From contig JAENXH010000066.1 of NCBI GenBank assembly GCA_016649585.1, forward strand, positions 1 through 7,143: a stretch of 7,143 nt of DNA, read 5' to 3'. The DNA is from Methanosarcinales archaeon. Lineage in GTDB: Archaea; Halobacteriota; Syntropharchaeia; Alkanophagales; Methanospirareceae. Shown here one piece after another: positions 6,401 through 7,143 of this stretch. Under the pieces are notes generated by a model, which searched no databases, was not told the DNA's origin, and saw only the letters and a program-made list of their open reading frames with translations. The translations under genes were made by a program, and so were the position numbers. The first letter of the stretch is position 1. Every line of letters begins with the position of its first letter.

Positions 6401-6424
6401 TCCCTTAAACATTTTCTAAGTACT

Positions 6425-7006
6425 ATGTGGTTAAGTGTTCCATTCCGTATACAGTCTAAAAATGATTGTGGTCCAACTTCACTAAGAATGGTTCTAGAGT
6501 TTTTTGGGGAAGAACATGACGAAGAGGAAATTAGAAATCTTGCCGGAACAGCACCTAATGGGGGAACATGGACTATCGGTATTGCCTATGCGTCACAAAC
6601 TCTAGGATTCCAAACTGAATTTTATACTAAATCAATAGACATGGGTAACATGACTGCTGCGGAACATGCCAAAAAAGAACAAGACCTAGATAATGCTAAA
6701 GTCCAACTTCGAAGTATTCAAAAAAAAGCTTGACTTGCCGGGGTTACAATTGAAGAGAGGTTTGTCTCTCTGGAACAAATTCTTGCGAGAACATATAAAA
6801 ATTGTATCCCACTTGTCACTTTTGATGCGAGCACTTTTTGGTTTACTGGTTCCACAAATCACATGGTTACCGTTGTAGGTTATAGCGGGAATGTTGTATG
6901 CGTTAATGATCCAAGAGTGCAACAGAGTCCATGGCGTTACAAAAAGGATGAGTTCGAAAGGGCGCGGATGGTCACAGACTGTGATACAATATTTGTTTTT
7001 AGATAG
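6425..7006 (+). pseudogene. C39-like cysteine peptidase interrupted by in-frame TGA
   Basis: The frame opened by ATG6425 runs to TAG 7004-7006 (193 codons before the stop) with one in-frame TGA at 6731-6733 (codon 103); no frameshift is needed. The first part has the papain-like C39 signature: Gln10 for the oxyanion hole and catalytic Cys15 in QSKNDCGPTSLRMVLEFFG, then NGGTWTIGIAYASQTLGFQT. After the TGA the frame continues LAGVTIEERFVSLEQILART, followed by IPLVTFDAS, catalytic His146 in NHMVTVVGYSG, and Asp162 in VNDPR. The triad is therefore split by the stop, and the product ending at the TGA (102 residues) would lack His and Asp. No ATG or GTG after the TGA allows an independent second piece before the His motif. 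Such domains process double-glycine leader peptides in bacteriocin exporters or act as free peptidases; there is no ABC-transporter part here. Most likely a nonsense mutation (CGA to TGA fits KKARLAGV) or sequencing error; recoding is possible. The start appears leaderless. Confidence 0.7.
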
Positions 7007-7022
7007 GGCACCAATTGACGTA

Positions 7023-7143
7023 TTAGAGGAGTATTATCAAAAGCCTCCCTTCCACCCATCGCTTCCTCTCCTTCTTATCCTCATTGACAAAGGGCAGGTT
7101 CGCGTGGTGCTCCGAATGATTGGCATGTTTGAAGGAAGGGGGC
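7023..7143 (-). CDS. Possible 3' end of a minus-strand gene running off the right edge
   Basis: On the minus strand an open frame enters from beyond the window and ends at TAA (7025-7023). Its 39 visible residues are hydrophilic, then basic, then hydrophobic, including HANHSEHHANLPFVNEDKK and RKRWVEGRLLIILL. The opposite strand is also open here in a frame reading IDKGQVRVVLRMIGMFEGRG near the edge, so which strand codes is unclear. No family recognised. Confidence 0.25.
   Translation of the reverse strand, partial: PPSFKHANHSEHHANLPFVNEDKKERKRWVEGRLLIILL

Noticed and set aside
6720..6727. Run of eight A just before the peptidase stop, suspected as a frameshift site.
   Set aside because: The conserved second half lies in the same frame as the first, so no frameshift is needed; only the TGA interrupts it.
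7040..7143. CCCTTCC and GGAAGGG near the right edge as a possible inverted repeat or element end.
   Set aside because: Seven bases in a purine/pyrimidine-skewed tract, about 90 bases apart, with no transposase signature; chance is likely.
1..7143. CRISPR arrays, tRNA or rRNA genes and insertion sequences.
   Set aside because: No regularly spaced repeats, tRNA-like cloverleaf words or transposase motifs were seen on either strand.

Overview
The window looks archaeal, most likely from a euryarchaeote of the methanogen / anaerobic methane-oxidiser kind. The clues are a methionyl-tRNA synthetase with eight Cys in four zinc-knuckle-like pairs, a stand-alone homoserine dehydrogenase preceded by an ACT-domain partner (a pairing known mainly from archaea), TATA-box promoters placed about 27-30 bases before leaderless starts, and heavy use of ATA and AGA/AGG codons. 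Genus cannot be fixed from the sequence alone. TAG and TGA both end ordinary genes here, which argues against pyrrolysine decoding of UAG and against a reassigned UGA.

Layout. (1) 34-831: a TIM-barrel sugar-phosphate isomerase / endonuclease IV-like protein. (2) 854-2638: a compact two-gene module resembling an AbiE-type (type IV) toxin-antitoxin system. It has a 332-residue AbiEi-like winged-helix regulator with a nuclease-like N-terminal segment, then an overlapping 249-residue AbiEii-like nucleotidyltransferase, behind a promoter loaded with TATCA/TGATA inverted repeats. The 9-base word AATCCCCTA occurs on each side of the module. (3) 2731-4359: metG. (4) 4412-5972: an ACT-domain protein and hom, a likely operon for homoserine (Thr/Met/Ile) synthesis in which the regulatory ACT module is encoded separately from the enzyme. 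(5) 5973-6424: a gap that looks empty at first but carries, on the minus strand, two very short ORFs of 44 and 45 codons. The second has a four-Cys pattern like the small iron-sulfur subunits of benzylsuccinate synthase / 4-hydroxyphenylacetate decarboxylase. (6) 6425-7006: a C39-like cysteine peptidase gene interrupted by an in-frame TGA, transcribed divergently from the small ORFs. (7) 7007-7143: an ambiguous edge, possibly the 3' end of a minus-strand gene.

How they fit together: isomerase, metG, ACT and hom are ordinary chromosomal genes, all on the plus strand. The AbiE-like pair and the right-hand block (tiny ORFs plus broken peptidase) look accessory. The most interesting items are the operator-studded archaeal AbiE-like module with its possible PD-(D/E)XK-like fusion, the overlooked four-Cys mini-protein, and the UGA-interrupted peptidase.
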